DNA from: Streptomyces sp. NBC_00224
GTDB taxonomy: Bacteria > Actinomycetota > Actinomycetes > Streptomycetales > Streptomycetaceae
Reading direction: 5' to 3'
Assembly: GCF_041435195.1 (NCBI RefSeq)
Contig: NZ_CP108106.1
Span: 3,720,001-3,784,000, forward strand
Length of the DNA stretch: 64,000 nucleotides
The position numbers were made by a program, and so were the translations under genes. Below the pieces are notes generated by a model, which saw only the letters and a program-made list of their open reading frames with translations, was not told where the DNA came from and did not search any database. Shown here piece by piece: positions 27,499-36,348 of this stretch; within the stretch, counting starts at the first letter, position 1, and every line of letters begins with the position of its first letter.

Positions 27499-29183
27499 CC
27501 ATCTGCGACCTGGGCGTTCTCTCTTCGGAGAGGACGCCCTTGGTCGTTTTCGGGGTCAGATGCTAGCGAGGGGCTAACGCCACCGTCGTCCGGCCGCCCG
27601 GCAGGTGGTTGCCGGACCAGCCCGGCGGCGGCTTCAGCGGCCTGGTAGGCGATCTCCGGCAGCACCGAGGCGTAGGTGTCGGCCGTGATCTGAATCGTCG
27701 AGTGCCTGAGCATGGCGGAGACCACTTTCATTTCGGCCCCGGCGGCGAGCGCCAGGGTGGCCGCCAGGTGCCGCAGGTCGTGCAGCCGGACCGGCGGCAG
27801 GTAGCCAGGGTGCGGGTACGGGCGGAGCGGGTGCTCGGGGAAGAGCTGATACCAGGTCTGGGGGTCGACGATGCCGTTGGCCTTGAGCCCGCGGACTCGC
27901 TGGAAGCCGGTGACTGCTCGACGCGTCAGCGGCCCGAAGACTCCATCGACCGGGAGCCCGAGCGTCGCCTGGACGTCCTCGACGGCCGGGCCGGTGTCGC
28001 CGGTGCGCAGGGTGTTGGCCCGCTTGATCATCCGGACGAAGTGACGGCTGACGTAATCGGGGTGCAGCGGCTCGCCGGTCTCAGTGGTGAAGACGTAGTG
28101 GCTGTCGGTCCAGGCCGGCCCCAGCAGCTTCCGCTCCTCTTGTTGCCGCTGCCGATGGGCCCGCAGCACCAGGACGGTCATCGAGTCCAGCGCGATGATG
28201 CCGTCGCTGTCGTCCTTGGGCCGGGTGACGACGGTCTTCCAGCCCACTTGCACGATCTGCTGGACGATGGCGAGCGTGCCGGTATCCAGGTCAACGTCCG
28301 GCCAGCGCAGCCCGACGCCCTCACCGCGGCGCGGCCCCCGAAAGACCAACAGGTGGTAGTAGGCGTAGAGCCGGTCGGCGGTCATGAGACCGAGGAAGGC
28401 ACCGGCTTGTTCGGGCGTCCAGACCGCCACCTTCGGACGCCGGCCGGAGGCCATCCAGTCGATGACGCGTGGCGCGGTCCAGACGACGGCCTTGGGCCGA
28501 GGCGCGCTCTCGACTTCGACGGCCAGCGCCGGGTTGTCGATGATGCGGCGCTGCCGTACGGCGGCGTTGAGCGCTGCCCGGAGCGTGGCATGGATGCGTT
28601 GGAGGGTGGCCGGGCCGATCGGTCGCGGGGTGGCAGCGGCGCTCGCCACGATGGCGTCGTAGGCGGTCCGGATCTGCGCTGGCCGGAGCTTCTCCAGCGG
28701 GACGTCCCCGAGCTGGGGCTTGAGATAGCGGCGAATGAAACCCTCATACGAACGACGGGTGTTGGCCGCCAACTTCCGTTTGCCGCCGAGCCACTCGTCC
28801 AGCCACTCGCCGGTCGTCTGCTGCACGCTGAGCGAGACGCCCGCACTGAAGCGCCGACGGACATCGGCGGGGTCCGGCAGCTGCTGATAGCGGCGGTAGT
28901 GATCACGGATAAGGGAGACGATCTCCAGCCGACCGGCGTCGTCGTCTGCCCCGGGTATCTCCAGCAACTGGATAGCCTGCCGCAGCTCGGCGACCGCACT
29001 GGTCTGACTGGCGAAGCCACCCCGGGTGATCTGCTGCCGCCCGTGCTCCTGGCGGCCCGCCTCCGACAGCGGCACATCGACGACGTAGGACCAGGTGCCG
29101 TGCTTCTTTGCGCAGGCCAGGCGCTTACGGGCCGCGTTGTAGCGGGCCGGACACTTACAGCGCTTATAGGTGGTGCCTTGCAT
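27444..29183 (-). CDS. int: Tyrosine integrase with an inserted peptidoglycan-binding-like domain
   Basis: A 579-residue phage-type integrase. An N-terminal Arg/Cys-rich AP2-like region and a core-binding domain (about 120-215) precede the catalytic domain: Arg in FRGPRRGE (285/286), Lys323, HDLR (468-471), His494 and Tyr504. Between Lys and the HxxR box, residues about 392-448 match a PG_binding_1 repeat (LRTGDTGPAVEDVQ, VDGVFGPLTRRAVTGFQ), an unusual insertion. The last ~20 residues are encoded by the complement of the tRNA, a sign of fusion at attL; the original protein may end differently. Confidence 0.9.
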   Translation of the reverse strand: MQGTTYKRCKCPARYNAARKRLACAKKHGTWSYVVDVPLSEAGRQEHGRQQITRGGFASQTSAVAELRQAIQLLEIPGADDDAGRLEIVSLIRDHYRRYQQLPDPADVRRRFSAGVSLSVQQTTGEWLDEWLGGKRKLAANTRRSYEGFIRRYLKPQLGDVPLEKLRPAQIRTAYDAIVASAAATPRPIGPATLQRIHATLRAALNAAVRQRRIIDNPALAVEVESAPRPKAVVWTAPRVIDWMASGRRPKVAVWTPEQAGAFLGLMTADRLYAYYHLLVFRGPRRGEGVGLRWPDVDLDTGTLAIVQQIVQVGWKTVVTRPKDDSDGIIALDSMTVLVLRAHRQRQQEERKLLGPAWTDSHYVFTTETGEPLHPDYVSRHFVRMIKRANTLRTGDTGPAVEDVQATLGLPVDGVFGPLTRRAVTGFQRVRGLKANGIVDPQTWYQLFPEHPLRPYPHPGYLPPVRLHDLRHLAATLALAAGAEMKVVSAMLRHSTIQITADTYASVLPEIAYQAAEAAAGLVRQPPAGRPDDGGVSPSLASDPENDQGRPLRRENAQVADGAPPGTRTPDPLIKSQLL

Positions 29184-29193
29184 GACACATGCC

Positions 29194-29901
29194 TTACCTT
29201 GCGGCCTGTCCGTCGCCAGGAGTGGCTCCGCGCAGATCGTGTTCCAGCTCGGTCAGCAATTCCCGGGTGATGTGACCGCGCAAGCTGGTCAACTGCCCCT
29301 GGGAGGCCGCGGGCAGACGCTGCTGAAGCCGCCGGTCTCGCTCCTGAGACAAGGTCCGGTCCCAGCGTTGCAGCGCCACCAGGTTGACCCACTCCGGCGA
29401 CGTGCCGACCTTGCGGGCCACGTGCCGTTCGGCCTCGCCGACACTGGCGACCGCCCGCTCCACCAGAGCCGGATCAGCCCTCCCGGATCGTTGCACTTCC
29501 GCCAGGAAGTCGGACGTCCGGTTGGTCAGCGCCAGCGACTCGGTGATCTCGACCGCCCGCTCGGGCATGGCCTGCACCGCAGCCGCATCATCGGACAGCA
29601 ACGCCTTGACCGCGCCCACCGTCAGCCGCGCTCCCGGAGACAACTCGACGAGGTCGTCCGGCTCTCCGACCACGAAGTCGGCCGGCGACACCTCAAAGGC
29701 GAGCGCCAGCAGGAGGACTTCCTCCAGCGCTATGCGCCGAGCTCCAACTTCCGCCTGGGCGACAGTGCCGCGGATCCAGGTCGTCAGGCCGTGCCGCTGA
29801 AGCAGGGCGGCGGCCTCCTCCTGCTTCAGACCGCGCGCCTTCCTGATGTCTCTCAGGCCAGCGCCGAGTACCTGCCGCAATGGTCGTGGCGTGGGTTCCA
29901 T
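29194..29901 (-). CDS. XRE-family repressor-like regulator
   Basis: A 235-residue protein with an N-terminal helix-turn-helix (LRDIRKARGLKQEEAAALLQ, then a recognition helix RGTVAQAEVGARR) and a helical C-terminal region with no recognised enzyme motif. It lies 10 bases upstream of the integrase gene on the same strand and faces the excisionase, the usual place for the element repressor. The ATG at 29901 follows GAGGTGA. Confidence 0.8.
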   Translation of the reverse strand: MEPTPRPLRQVLGAGLRDIRKARGLKQEEAAALLQRHGLTTWIRGTVAQAEVGARRIALEEVLLLALAFEVSPADFVVGEPDDLVELSPGARLTVGAVKALLSDDAAAVQAMPERAVEITESLALTNRTSDFLAEVQRSGRADPALVERAVASVGEAERHVARKVGTSPEWVNLVALQRWDRTLSQERDRRLQQRLPAASQGQLTSLRGHITRELLTELEHDLRGATPGDGQAAR

Positions 29902-29951
29902 GGGGTCACCTCGGGGAGGAAGGTGCCTCAACGGTACGTCGTGGTCTGCTC

Positions 29952-29993
29952 ACAAACAAGAGCGGTTGACTTGTAACAAACTAGGGCGGATCA
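29952..29993. promoter_or_regulatory. Direct-repeat operator candidate between repressor and excisionase
   Basis: ACAAACAAGAGCGGTTGA (29952-29969) and ACAAACTAGGGCGGATCA (29976-29993) are two copies of one motif 24 bases apart, about two helical turns. They lie in the divergent promoter gap and overlap a TTGACT box (29966-29971), so they are good candidate sites for the XRE protein. Confidence 0.6.
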
Positions 29994-30038
29994 TCTGCTC
30001 ATATACCAGAGCACACCACCGCAGGTGAGGTGAGCCGC

Positions 30039-30281
30039 ATGGTTGGCATGAGCCGGGCCGAGCTGCTGGAGCTACCGGTCGTCATTGACCTCGTCACCGC
30101 CGCCCGCGCCTTGGGCATCGGGCGCACGCGCGCCTTCGAGCTGGCTCGCCGTGGAGAGTTCCCGGTGCCCGTACTACGCGTCGGTGCGACCTGGCGGGTG
30201 CCGACAGCACCGCTGCTCGCCACATTGGGATGTAGCCAATACGCAATTGCTGTACAGGACGAACGAGAAGGCAGACAATAA
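30039..30281 (+). CDS. xis: Excisionase-like helix-turn-helix protein
   Basis: An 80-residue MerR-like DNA-binding protein: VVIDLVTAARALGIGRTRAFELARRGEFPVPVLRVGATWRVPT is the winged-helix pattern of actinobacterial excisionases. It is divergent from repressor and integrase. AGGTGAGG precedes the ATG; a GTG at 30030 is a possible alternative. Confidence 0.8.
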   Translation: MVGMSRAELLELPVVIDLVTAARALGIGRTRAFELARRGEFPVPVLRVGATWRVPTAPLLATLGCSQYAIAVQDEREGRQ

Positions 30282-30288
30282 AAGCACC

Positions 30289-30355
30289 GCACCCCGTCGT
30301 CTAACCGCTAGGGCACCGCGCATGCGGGATGAGGGTTCGTGTCCCTCCGGCGTGC
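30289..30355 (+). tRNA. Degenerate tRNA-like sequence
   Basis: Sixty-seven bases that fold partly as a tRNA. Acceptor GCACCCC/GGCGTGC has one mismatch; GT-CGTC and the D-loop TAACCGCTAGG look like a tRNA-Glu 5' half; the T-arm GAGGG-TTCGTGT-CCCTC is perfect. The anticodon arm is shortened (CCGC-GCAT-GCGG leaves only four loop bases). It could be a decayed element-borne tRNA or a tRNA mimic. No CCA. Confidence 0.4.
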
Positions 30356-30411
30356 GGAACTCGGGCCTTGCCAACAGGGTCAGGCCACCTCCATTCCTTT
30401 AGGAGGGTCAG

Positions 30412-30648
30412 ATGTCTAGCGACTACGGCTCGACTACCGGCGACCCAACGCCGGGCGATCACGACGACCCAGTCCCGTCTGACGACGCACTGGCTTATGT
30501 CGATCGCTCTACCGAGGAAGTCGCAAAGGAGGAGCAGGAAACCGCCTACCGCAGCGACACCGACACTGCCACCTACCAAGACCGTGTCGCAGAGGGCCGC
30601 TTCCATGGCCGCTCGGAAGGCGACCGCGGAGAAACGGGCGGCTACTGA
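30412..30648 (+). CDS. Small acidic protein of unknown function
   Basis: A 78-residue, strongly acidic, Asp/Thr/Ser-rich protein without hydrophobic segments. A very good ribosome site (TAGGAGGG) lies 7 bases before the ATG and an intrinsic terminator follows, so it is surely expressed. No family recognised; the charge would suit a DNA mimic, which is speculation. Confidence 0.65.
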   Translation: MSSDYGSTTGDPTPGDHDDPVPSDDALAYVDRSTEEVAKEEQETAYRSDTDTATYQDRVAEGRFHGRSEGDRGETGGY

Positions 30649-30670
30649 GAAGTAGTTATCACGATCGATG

Positions 30671-30702
30671 CACCTCACACAGTGCGTGTGAGGTGTCTTT
30701 TT
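30671..30702 (+). terminator. Intrinsic terminator
   Basis: CACCTCACAC pairs with GTGTGAGGTG around a five-base loop and is followed by TCTTTTT, just after the small acidic gene. Confidence 0.9.
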
Positions 30703-30761
30703 GCGACCTCGTGCCACACGGGCAGCATGCATGCGGATTTCTTAGCGTCAATTAGCGCGGG

Positions 30762-31397
30762 TTAGCTCTGCTTCGCCTCCCATACCTTGACTGTTGCCTG
30801 CGCTGTATTCGCAACGGCGTTCACCGAGTTGAGTTTGATGAGCACTGGGCGCCTGTCGTCGGTCAGCATACAAGCGCTAGCTCCCACTGGCATAGAAACC
30901 GGATTCGTGCCTTGAGTCTTCGCGAGCAGAGTGCACTCTGCGATGTCCGGAATCTTCCCATTCGGAAGGATCGCCATGTCCACATGAACGAGTGTGGCCG
31001 ATTTTCCGTCGCTGTTTACGCCGTCAAATTTAATATCCCAGTTAGCCCCCTCCTCTGGCGGGACTAAGTCCAGATTGTGCTCCCCTTTAAGTAGCAGCCG
31101 CCCTGACCAGCGAATGGCAGACGAATCGGGCGGAGAGGGGGTGTCGGTCAAAGTGTCAGATGAGCTAGTTGAACTGGGTGGGGTGGCTGTGACGGTAGTG
31201 CTCGTAGTGACTGTGGCCGTAACAGTTGCAGAAGTTCCTGTTGGCGAATTGACACCTGCCGCCGGCAGTCCAATAAACCCTACAAGGAACGTGAGTGCTG
31301 AAACCGCAGCGCCGATCAAGGAAGCTACGGCGTTCCAATGCTCGGGGGTCTTGCGGGGGCGCGGAGTGCCACTGGTCGTTGGAGTTGAATAAGTCAT
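30762..31397 (-). CDS. Single-pass membrane protein, extracytoplasmic domain unknown
   Basis: A 211-residue protein: short cytoplasmic N-terminus, one membrane helix (about 23-48, ASLIGAAVSALTFLVGFIG), a Thr/Ser-rich stalk (55-95) and a C-terminal globular domain with two Cys (AECTLL, ASACML) that could pair. No family recognised. GGGGGGCG precedes the ATG. Confidence 0.65.
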   Translation of the reverse strand: MTYSTPTTSGTPRPRKTPEHWNAVASLIGAAVSALTFLVGFIGLPAAGVNSPTGTSATVTATVTTSTTVTATPPSSTSSSDTLTDTPSPPDSSAIRWSGRLLLKGEHNLDLVPPEEGANWDIKFDGVNSDGKSATLVHVDMAILPNGKIPDIAECTLLAKTQGTNPVSMPVGASACMLTDDRRPVLIKLNSVNAVANTAQATVKVWEAKQS

Positions 31398-31657
31398 CGC
31401 GCCCCCCGAAATGGACCTTGAGTCTTAATAGTCTCACTCCGGCTATCCACCGCTCCCGTTTCGACTGAGATTGTTACAGTCAAGGCCGGTGGCATTCTGT
31501 AATGCTATGGCCAGGGATGCCTCGGCCGATAGCAGATCGGCGCAATGCCGTTTGGACTCACACCGCCTTCAGTTTGAGACATCCCTGGTTCAAGTCGCCG
31601 CCTCAAAAAGCGGGCAGAGATGCGCGTGCCGGGCAGAGTTTCAAGGCGGATATATTT

Positions 31658-32761
31658 TCATTCTTCTAGACAATTACGCTGCTCTGCGGTGAGACCTATC
31701 GCACCGTCCAGATGGATATACCGTACGTTCACTTCAGCCAGGTTAACCTCAGTCAAGTTCGCCTCCGTGAAATCAGTCAAGGTGAGGTCAGATCCGGCGA
31801 TATTCGCCCCTGTTAGATCTGCCCTGCTGAAATTCGTCTTGGCAAGACTCGCTTTATCAAGTCTTGCTTCAGCGAGGTTCGCCCCTATGAACTTAGCGGT
31901 AAAGAGGTTCGCCCCAGTCAGGTTTGCCTCAGCGAGATTGGCGCCCGTGAGATCTGCTCCAAAGAGATCAGCGTGCGCCAAGTTTGCCCCGGTGAGATCC
32001 GCTCCAGAGAAACTGGCAAGACTCAAATCTGCCCGATAGATCCCAGGGATATAAAAACCCTTATGGGACCACACATCGGCTCCTGTGAGGATCGCACCAG
32101 CCAGATGAAGTCCGGAGAGATCAACTACGGCGCTGGAGATATCACCCCGCTGTATGGAACGGACTAGGAGGGCGATGGCCTGCTGGACATCGGCTTCGGG
32201 TTTAGGCGGAAGAGCTGCGTGGTTTCGCGGTTTGAGAGTGCGTTGTCGAGCTGCTCGACGTGCTGCCGCGACTCTGCCAGTTGTCGACGCCCGCGCCCCC
32301 TCTGCCCGTGGGGCACGCTGCCGAATGAAGGCGTTGAGCACTTGCACCGTGTGGAATGACTGATCCGGAGCGTCTTCGATGATCTGCTCTAGAGCGAGAA
32401 GACCGCCCATGCGTCCGTACATCTCCTCAGAGCCGAGATGTTCGAGTGCCTTGGTGAAGCGGTCGGTGACCTGGCCACGACGGCTGAGGCGGTAGTTGAA
32501 CCCGGTGAAGAGCAATGCGACGCCCGCGCCGAAAACCGCCGCAAGCTGCACGATCGCGGTCCGAAATCCTGTGACTAGGGCAGCGGAACCGTCCTGTAAG
32601 CCGGTCCTGCTGAGGTACTTGCCGTCGACCCACCATGGCCCGCGCCAGATCAGCAGCAGTACGACAGCAACGAACACCCCCACACCCACGCCGGCGAGCA
32701 GCAGCGATCGCCGCGCTCTCGTCCACATACGCACTCGACGTACCTTGCGGCGAATCTTCAT
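31658..32761 (-). CDS. Membrane-anchored pentapeptide-repeat protein
   Basis: A 367-residue protein. Two hydrophobic helices (about 18-42 and 58-85) anchor it. A helical middle region carries GRMGGLLALEQIIEDAPDQSFHTVQVL, and residues about 205-360 hold A(D/N)Lxx pentapeptide repeats (GADLTGANLAHADLFGADL) that fold as a right-handed quadrilateral beta-helix. Similar membrane pentapeptide proteins are common in actinomycetes, function unknown. Confidence 0.85.
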   Translation of the reverse strand: MKIRRKVRRVRMWTRARRSLLLAGVGVGVFVAVVLLLIWRGPWWVDGKYLSRTGLQDGSAALVTGFRTAIVQLAAVFGAGVALLFTGFNYRLSRRGQVTDRFTKALEHLGSEEMYGRMGGLLALEQIIEDAPDQSFHTVQVLNAFIRQRAPRAEGARASTTGRVAAARRAARQRTLKPRNHAALPPKPEADVQQAIALLVRSIQRGDISSAVVDLSGLHLAGAILTGADVWSHKGFYIPGIYRADLSLASFSGADLTGANLAHADLFGADLTGANLAEANLTGANLFTAKFIGANLAEARLDKASLAKTNFSRADLTGANIAGSDLTLTDFTEANLTEVNLAEVNVRYIHLDGAIGLTAEQRNCLEE

Positions 32762-32932
32762 GACCCATGACAGCGCAGTGACACGTATCCACGCCAGACT
32801 GCCAGCAGCCTGCCGTGTGCGAGGACAACGGCTGAACGCCCGTTGGCTGATGACTCCTGGTGTCCGACGGAGAACTTAAGACGCCTGCTCCTGCGGCGCC
32901 TCCCACGTCCCCGCGCCGCTGCTACGTCTGCT

Positions 32933-32958
32933 TGGCGACCGGTAATAACCGGTCGCCA
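32933..32958. promoter_or_regulatory. Perfect 11-base palindrome upstream of the pentapeptide gene
   Basis: TGGCGACCGGT and ACCGGTCGCCA flank AATA. It lies in the 319-base gap 32762-33080, about 170 bases before the pentapeptide start; nothing else recognisable is in that gap. It may be an operator or a terminator hairpin of the lipoprotein gene (no T-run). Confidence 0.5.
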
Positions 32959-33080
32959 GGACTCTCCCAGGCTTGCTGGGCTATCCGCCGAGGAGATGAT
33001 GATCGGCGGTGTAAAAGCGGGAGGCCGCAGACCTGCCCTACTGCGACGAGTCTCACGCACCACCGACGACTCGGGGCATC

Positions 33081-33917
33081 CTAGTCGACAGAAAACAGAC
33101 GACTCTTTCGGAATTCGTCCCGCATGTGAAGCACAGTCGGCGATACAATTCGCTGATCGCGAATGAACGAATCAATCTTGTCCGCTTGCTTGGCAAAGCA
33201 CTCAAGCACGGGATTCCGCGAATCGGGTTCCTTGCCTCCGGCCGGCTTTCCCAGGTCTTGCCACTGGCGGTACTGGCCTTCAGCAATCTCCGCCAGGCCA
33301 TCGGATGCCACGATGACAGCATAGTCTGACCTAACCGACTGCCCCTTTCCTGTCACTAGAATTATGCGCAACTCAAAGAGCACAGGATATTGCCCTGAGA
33401 AATATCGGTCCAATCCAACTGATACGGTCAGGGCATCCGTCTTGCCAGCCTTGATGTAACTATAGTCATAACCATCTCGCAGATTAGCCACAAAGGTTGC
33501 AGGGACGCGCGCCTCCGGCGACACCGCGACGGCATACCGAGTTGTCACGTAACCCCCTCCCGCCCCTCCTGGGCAATTAGTTATATTCAGACGTCCCTTG
33601 ATCTCAACTTGGACCTCGTTAATCAGCGCGTCACGATCGCCGTTGTTCTGAAGGTTCACCTGAATCGCAGTGTCGGTTTCTTGCTCAGCCGACTCCTTTG
33701 CGCCCTCGGCACCGAACACCTCGGATTCAACCTTTACCTTCTTGAATCGCAAGGAGCCGATCTCGATCTGCCCAGCCTTGCGATTATTGATAGAGCAAGT
33801 TGCCTTGGTGCACTGGACATTACCGCTCCCGTCACCTTGACTACTAGAGGTGCAGGCCATAAGAGACGCAAAGCTCACGGAAGCAGCCAGGATCTTCGTA
33901 GCGCAGTTTAGTTTCAT
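33081..33917 (-). CDS. Predicted lipoprotein with a GDGxGNxQC motif
   Basis: A 278-residue exported protein. The signal ends in the lipobox LMAC (Cys at about 22). Just after it comes GDGSGNVQCTKATC, nearly the same as the C-terminal motif of the small membrane protein encoded next to it. The rest is beta-rich with two further Cys. No family recognised. It overlaps the upstream small gene by 4 bases, so the two are co-expressed. Confidence 0.7.
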   Translation of the reverse strand: MKLNCATKILAASVSFASLMACTSSSQGDGSGNVQCTKATCSINNRKAGQIEIGSLRFKKVKVESEVFGAEGAKESAEQETDTAIQVNLQNNGDRDALINEVQVEIKGRLNITNCPGGAGGGYVTTRYAVAVSPEARVPATFVANLRDGYDYSYIKAGKTDALTVSVGLDRYFSGQYPVLFELRIILVTGKGQSVRSDYAVIVASDGLAEIAEGQYRQWQDLGKPAGGKEPDSRNPVLECFAKQADKIDSFIRDQRIVSPTVLHMRDEFRKSRLFSVD

Positions 33918-34084
33918 GGTTTTTCACACTTGCTCTGCACGCACTGAATGTTTCCGTCTCCGTCCCCGTGCCGAACAACCAGATCAGGACCTGAAAGCAC
34001 CAAGATAAGCGCGGCAACGACCGCCCCGGCAACGCCGATCACGGCGCTCCACAGGGTGACCTTATTTGTCATCGTCATGGCCAT
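33914..34084 (-). CDS. Small membrane protein with a GDGxGNxQC tail
   Basis: A 56-residue protein: one membrane helix (about 8-32) and a short exported tail GDGDGNIQCVQSKC. The tail motif matches the N-terminal part of the adjacent lipoprotein. The ATG at 34084 follows GAGGGGGAG, which decides the start over a longer frame reaching 34123. Confidence 0.7.
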   Translation of the reverse strand: MAMTMTNKVTLWSAVIGVAGAVVAALILVLSGPDLVVRHGDGDGNIQCVQSKCEKP

Positions 34085-35001
34085 TGCTCCCCCTCGACAC
34101 CAGGCACGATCCACAAGGAGCATTACAGCTCAACGGGTCGGCGGCGATAGCAGCAGCCACCTTGTTGCACATTCGGGACAGAAAACTGATCGCTGGTTCG
34201 GATGGGAACAGAGGGTTTCCCTGAAGAGCGCACCGAAGATCTGGCTACTCGCGAGTTAAGGAGGTTTCTCAGGGGGCTGGCCGACCTGGTTTGCGCGGCA
34301 CAGACATCAACCCCACAAAGATCACCAAGGAGCGACGGGCTTCCCGGCAAGCCGTAGAAGCATCAGGGCTCGGCCACGCCTCACGGTCCGCACATCCGTG
34401 AGCGACCGATCCCACGAATGATCGCAAGATTGCAGGCAGTGAGCTCCGGAGCCAGCCGCCGGTCCACGAGTCATGATGCTATCCCCCGGTCGTCACCGCT
34501 GAGGCTGCCGGGCCCGCGTTGCTAGCCGGCAGACGCCAGGGGCCACCGACATGTGGGCGCACGAGCCAGCGCACGCGCCCCCAAAGCGCCTCGAAGCCAG
34601 CGAGCGCCCATCTCGCCTGTCCGCAAGAGCGCTTGCCAACTCTCCGGCATGTCATGGCCAAAGGCGCCATGGTCGAGCCCATCTACTTACAGGTCACCCG
34701 GTTGGAAAATGCCACCGAGACGATCAGAAGGAACATCCCGTTTGTCCTCAAATTGACCACGGGTGAAACGGTTCTGCTTTGGCCACAGATTCACGTACCT
34801 AGCATGAAGAGGTGCGACCCATCGATATGCCCGCTTGGCGACGGCCGGGGGCGCGCGCACCGAATCGACCTCGATGCACTAGCCTTCGATGGGACTCAAG
34901 GCGGCTCTCGTTTCGCGCCTCCGCGAGCGGTGTTCTACCGAGTGCGCGCCTGGAGACTTCTCCCACGGGGAAGCGCCACTCAAACTCCTTATACGGGCGG
35001 T
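34085..35001. other. Region without a convincing gene
   Basis: About 900 bases with mixed reading frames. The downstream gene's frame stays open back to 34519, and an extension starting near 34654 (MAKGAMVEPIYLQ) could be its true N-terminus, but codon use there is poor and no ribosome site stands out. The rest looks like decayed sequence. Confidence 0.45.
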
Positions 35002-36102
35002 ATGAGCGAAGGGTTCAACGGGTCAATGGCGCGTAAGGTTTCGCGCGAGCTCTCCGGGCGCATGATCCGCCAGGATCAGGTGGAACGCCTCGTTGAGGTG
35101 GTGGAACGTGAGTTTCCCTCATCTTCAGAGCGCAAGTTCTCCATAGCCAACGAGGACGGCGTCTTCACAGACGCGTCCCTCGACACTGTCATGGCAGCAG
35201 CAGGCCGACCAACTGTCGTCGATAACTTGACGATTTCTGACCGGGTCGGGGAGAAAGTCTTTGTTTTTGAAGCTAAACCAGGCAGGATCAAGTTCACAGC
35301 TGAAGGGGGCGAACAGCACTTCCCGGTGGGGTTCTGCGAAGAGGTCCAGGCGATCCTCAGGACCCGCACCATTCGGCTGCGCCGACTCCTGCCAGCCCGC
35401 ATGCGGCGCATCACCGACTGGTGCCTGCCCGTCGAAGCGGTCCTGGCGGCCATCGCCATCCTGATCGCGTCGGTCACGGCCGGGTGGCCGACAGCCCTCA
35501 GTGTCACCTGCGTCTCCGCGCTCGTACTTCTGACCACCTGGGTCGCGAGGCGACGCTTTTCGACCTACATCTTGTTGAAGGACGATGCTCGGGAGCCCTG
35601 GAAGCGCACGGAGAAGCTGGCCCTGGTGGGCCTGACCGTCCCGATCATCGTGGCGCTGATCGTGAACGGTCCGGACTGGGTCAAGGGCGACGGTCCACCG
35701 GCGACACCGAAGTCGGGTTCTACCGGGCATTCATCAGACTCCTCTGACGGCCTGGGGTCGCGGGCCGCGACCCCAGGCTTGTCGCGTGACAGCGAGCGCT
35801 CACCGCTAACGAAGGTGACGGTCGAGCCCGCGGTCGGTTCGGCCGGCGAACCCTTCTCCCTGACCGGTAAGGGCTTCGAGCCGGACGCCGAGGTCTGGGT
35901 GTCACTGATGGCGGGGCCGGGGACGACCTTGTCGTGGCACAAGGCTGAGCGTCATCTCGTTCGAGCGAACAGCAAGGGAGAGATCGGGCCGGAGAAGATC
36001 AACGTAGGCCGGAGCGTCTGCTGCTCCGGTGGAACGATCCGAGTAGTGGTCGTACCGGAGGGCAAGACTGCCGCGGCCGAGACCACGTACAAGTTGAAGT
36101 GA
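35002..36102 (+). CDS. Membrane protein with a C-terminal TIG/IPT-like domain
   Basis: About 366 residues. The N-terminal ~130 residues are soluble and mixed alpha/beta. Two hydrophobic helices lie close together (about 140-160 and 162-180), then a third (about 207-225). After a Ser/Thr-rich linker, the last ~90 residues (KVTVEPAVGSAGEPFSLTGKGFEPDAEV) resemble a TIG/immunoglobulin-like domain that would lie outside the cell. The start is uncertain; a longer frame exists upstream. Function unknown. Confidence 0.65.
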   Translation: MSEGFNGSMARKVSRELSGRMIRQDQVERLVEVVEREFPSSSERKFSIANEDGVFTDASLDTVMAAAGRPTVVDNLTISDRVGEKVFVFEAKPGRIKFTAEGGEQHFPVGFCEEVQAILRTRTIRLRRLLPARMRRITDWCLPVEAVLAAIAILIASVTAGWPTALSVTCVSALVLLTTWVARRRFSTYILLKDDAREPWKRTEKLALVGLTVPIIVALIVNGPDWVKGDGPPATPKSGSTGHSSDSSDGLGSRAATPGLSRDSERSPLTKVTVEPAVGSAGEPFSLTGKGFEPDAEVWVSLMAGPGTTLSWHKAERHLVRANSKGEIGPEKINVGRSVCCSGGTIRVVVVPEGKTAAAETTYKLK

Positions 36103-36348
36103 CTGTGGCGAGGGACTCCTGTCCACGTCGGCAAACCTTCATGATTCAACCAGCCTGTTGGGATGCACGTTGGGGTCGAGCCGGTGCCAAACGGTGCCGG
36201 TCGGCCTCGGCCTCTCGTGACGCCGCAATCGCGCCAACCTACACAGACTCGACGAGTTCCACCCCGGCCGCCCCATCAGGCCTAGCGACGGCCGCGAGCG
36301 TAGGCTGAGAAGTGGAAGTACCTTCGGTGGCCCCCAGAGGGAGACCTC

